NCBI RefSeq assembly: GCF_014873945.1
Contig: NZ_JADBEC010000001.1
Coordinates: 186,001-250,000 of the forward strand
Direction of reading: 5' to 3'
DNA length: 64,000 nt
Origin: Rhizobium viscosum
GTDB lineage: Bacteria > Pseudomonadota > Alphaproteobacteria > Rhizobiales > Rhizobiaceae
The position numbers and the translations under genes are program-made. Numbering within the stretch: the stretch's first letter is position 1; each line of letters begins with the position of its first letter. Under the pieces are notes generated by a model. That model made no database searches. It was not told the origin of the DNA and was given only the letters and a program-made list of their open reading frames with translations. This document shows positions 62,911-64,000 of the stretch, piece by piece.

Positions 62911-63306
62911 TCATCGCCTGCGATAATAGGCATCCCACGCCAGCTTAATGTCAAAAAATGTCCACTCGCGGCGGCGTCCATACGCCGGGCTGGGCCGGTT
63001 AAAACACTCGTTGAGTTTCGTCTCGCGCTGGAATTTCATGAACCACGCGGTGGATTTGGGCTTGTCACGCGCCGTGGCCGCGATCTGGCGGATGATACCG
63101 CTGTGAGCCCAATGAGTGTATGGGTCTTTCAAAGACCCCGGATCTGACAGGTATAGGCGGAGCCTCTGCAGAGTCGCTTCGTCGGGTGATTGATGGAGCT
63201 GTGAACGAAGCTCCTCGACGGCTAGTGCCGCCCCTCGCCTAGCAGCTTCGGCCAGCATATCGCGCAGTTGCGCATCAGTTAACACAAGCGTCTGCAAGGC
63301 TTCCAT
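62911..63306 (-). CDS. Hypothetical protein of the putative integrative element
   Basis: The 131-residue protein has an N-terminal helical region (LTDAQLRDMLAEAARRGAAL), a middle part with TARDKPKSTAWFMKFQRE and an aromatic basic end (YGRRREWTFFDIKLAWDAYY). It was not recognised. It lies just inside the island edge marked by the tRNA-Leu fragment, where small accessory or excision-related proteins are common, but no integrase motif is present. The ATG at 63306 was preferred over a TTG two codons earlier; the ribosome site is weak. Confidence 0.55.
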   Translation of the reverse strand: MEALQTLVLTDAQLRDMLAEAARRGAALAVEELRSQLHQSPDEATLQRLRLYLSDPGSLKDPYTHWAHSGIIRQIAATARDKPKSTAWFMKFQRETKLNECFNRPSPAYGRRREWTFFDIKLAWDAYYRRR

Positions 63307-63477
63307 GAGCAAAGACTTTCGTTGGCGGGATTGGAGCAGTCAAAATCACTGCAAAACTATTGCGTCACATGAAAAAAATGACGTCAATCCCATCAGGAGC
63401 GAACGGACATTGAAGTGTTTCCCACTTCAGAGCCTCACCAACCTGTAGTATAACAGTCGCACAAAAGAGGATTCACT

Positions 63478-64000
63478 TTGAGCGGCTTTGACGACGGGGC
63501 AACGATAGGCGGCTGGCGCACTGACCACCTTTATGTGCACCCATTCAAGAACGGTGACGGTAAATTCTTCACCGTCATCATCGAGGAGGGGGGCAGCCGT
63601 TCAATTGAATACATCCCGCCATTTCCGTCTCGGAACAGACTAAAGGTGAAGTTTACCTTCATCACCGAACGGAATGAGATAACAAAGGTCGAACTGCGGA
63701 AATACAAGGAGTACAAAGACGGATGGCGAGAGCAGTGGTCAGGTGCGGACGATCCTATTGCCCTGTCGCACTTCTCTTTCCAGAAAATAATGGCGCTGCT
63801 TCAACTAATGACGGAGTTGGATTTAGCCAGCGTCACCGAACGTAGGCTGGCGATTCACGAAGGCTATGGCCCTATAGACAGGGAAACGGCTGATAAGGTG
63901 AAGTCCATCGTTGCCTTACCTGAAGGGTATAAGATTCTCGACGAGGTCTTGCAAAGCGGCCTTATCCAATCCCACGACATCGTCAATATCGGCTATCGCA
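63478..64000 (+). CDS. Partial ORF resembling Shedu (SduA/DUF4263) proteins, runs off window
   Basis: A frame opens with TTG at 63478 after AAAAGAGGATTCAC and stays open for 174 codons to the window end, so the gene is cut. The visible part has beta-rich sequence (FFTVIIEEGGSRSIEYIPPF, then LKVKFTFITERNEITKVELR), a helical part (SHFSFQKIMALLQLMTELDL) and ends GLIQSHDIVNIGYR. This order reminds me of the region before the nuclease domain of Shedu/DUF4263 anti-phage proteins. The nuclease domain itself would lie outside the window, so the call is a hypothesis; the existence of a gene is likely. Confidence 0.45.
   Translation, partial: MSGFDDGATIGGWRTDHLYVHPFKNGDGKFFTVIIEEGGSRSIEYIPPFPSRNRLKVKFTFITERNEITKVELRKYKEYKDGWREQWSGADDPIALSHFSFQKIMALLQLMTELDLASVTERRLAIHEGYGPIDRETADKVKSIVALPEGYKILDEVLQSGLIQSHDIVNIGYR

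Noticed and set aside
1..64000. CRISPR arrays, insertion sequences and rRNA genes
   Set aside because: No regularly spaced repeats, transposase-like proteins, terminal inverted repeats or rRNA sequence were seen on either strand.

Overview
This window is ordinary chromosomal DNA of a fast-growing alphaproteobacterium of the Rhizobiaceae, most likely Rhizobium. The evidence is high GC content and uniform codon use, an ExoR-type exopolysaccharide regulator, a PopZ-like protein next to valS, a HlyU-family protein, and the gene orders dgt-argS-SPOR-nagZ-scpA and exoR...valS-popZ-pcm. The species cannot be fixed from sequence reading alone. No insertion sequence, CRISPR array or rRNA was seen. The far right end is different: it carries a tRNA-Leu 3' fragment that looks like an attachment site, followed by genes without housekeeping neighbours.

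Layout. 1-8.4 kb: leftward cell-cycle and translation set (dgt, argS, a 1093-residue SPOR membrane protein, nagZ, scpA). 8.6-10.8 kb: erpA-like Fe-S insertion protein, exonuclease III, exoR. 11.4-18 kb: FadL-type porin, valS, PopZ-like protein, Pcm-like methyltransferase. tolC, which I expect between the last two, is absent. 18-21.5 kb: tRNA-Cys, tRNA-Asn, two KTSC-like proteins and several very small membrane proteins. 21.5-25.3 kb: AraC regulator with a HbpS-like protein, SDR and secreted SnoaL-like protein, then a 1-Cys peroxiredoxin.

25.5-33.6 kb: a coherent uptake and catabolism cluster. It has a creatininase-family amidohydrolase, a LysR regulator with a good operator, an NMT1/THI5-type ABC transporter, a cytosine-deaminase-like amidohydrolase, a GlcD-like FAD oxidase and a flavodoxin-fold reductase. 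It plausibly takes in and opens a small nitrogen heterocycle; the substrate is not known. 33.7-36.3 kb: RidA, Ogt, a small hydrolase and two hypothetical proteins.

36.4-43.1 kb: a light and singlet-oxygen type stress cluster (photolyase, FAD oxidoreductase, DUF1365, cyclopropane fatty acid synthase, an SDR) next to a ChrR-like cupin anti-sigma factor. No sigma factor gene lies beside it, and two zinc-binding cysteines of its anti-sigma domain are replaced. A matching TGATCC-N18-TA promoter-like element precedes both the photolyase and the chrR-like gene.

43.2-60.2 kb: cysK-alaX-sseA-GNAT, alanine dehydrogenase with its divergent Lrp-type regulator, an EamA exporter, a PilZ protein, a periplasmic CpdB-type nucleotidase, a DUF2087 protein, LysR/azoreductase and TetR/SDR divergent pairs with visible operators, a membrane diguanylate cyclase, HlyU-like protein, threonine ammonia-lyase and VanZ-like protein. 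60.2-64 kb: a decayed tRNA-like sequence, an adenylate cyclase with TolB-like and TPR regions, a clear tRNA-Leu(UAA) 3' fragment, and the beginning of a probable integrative element. The element contains an unknown 131-residue protein and an open frame, running off the window, that resembles Shedu (SduA/DUF4263) defence proteins.
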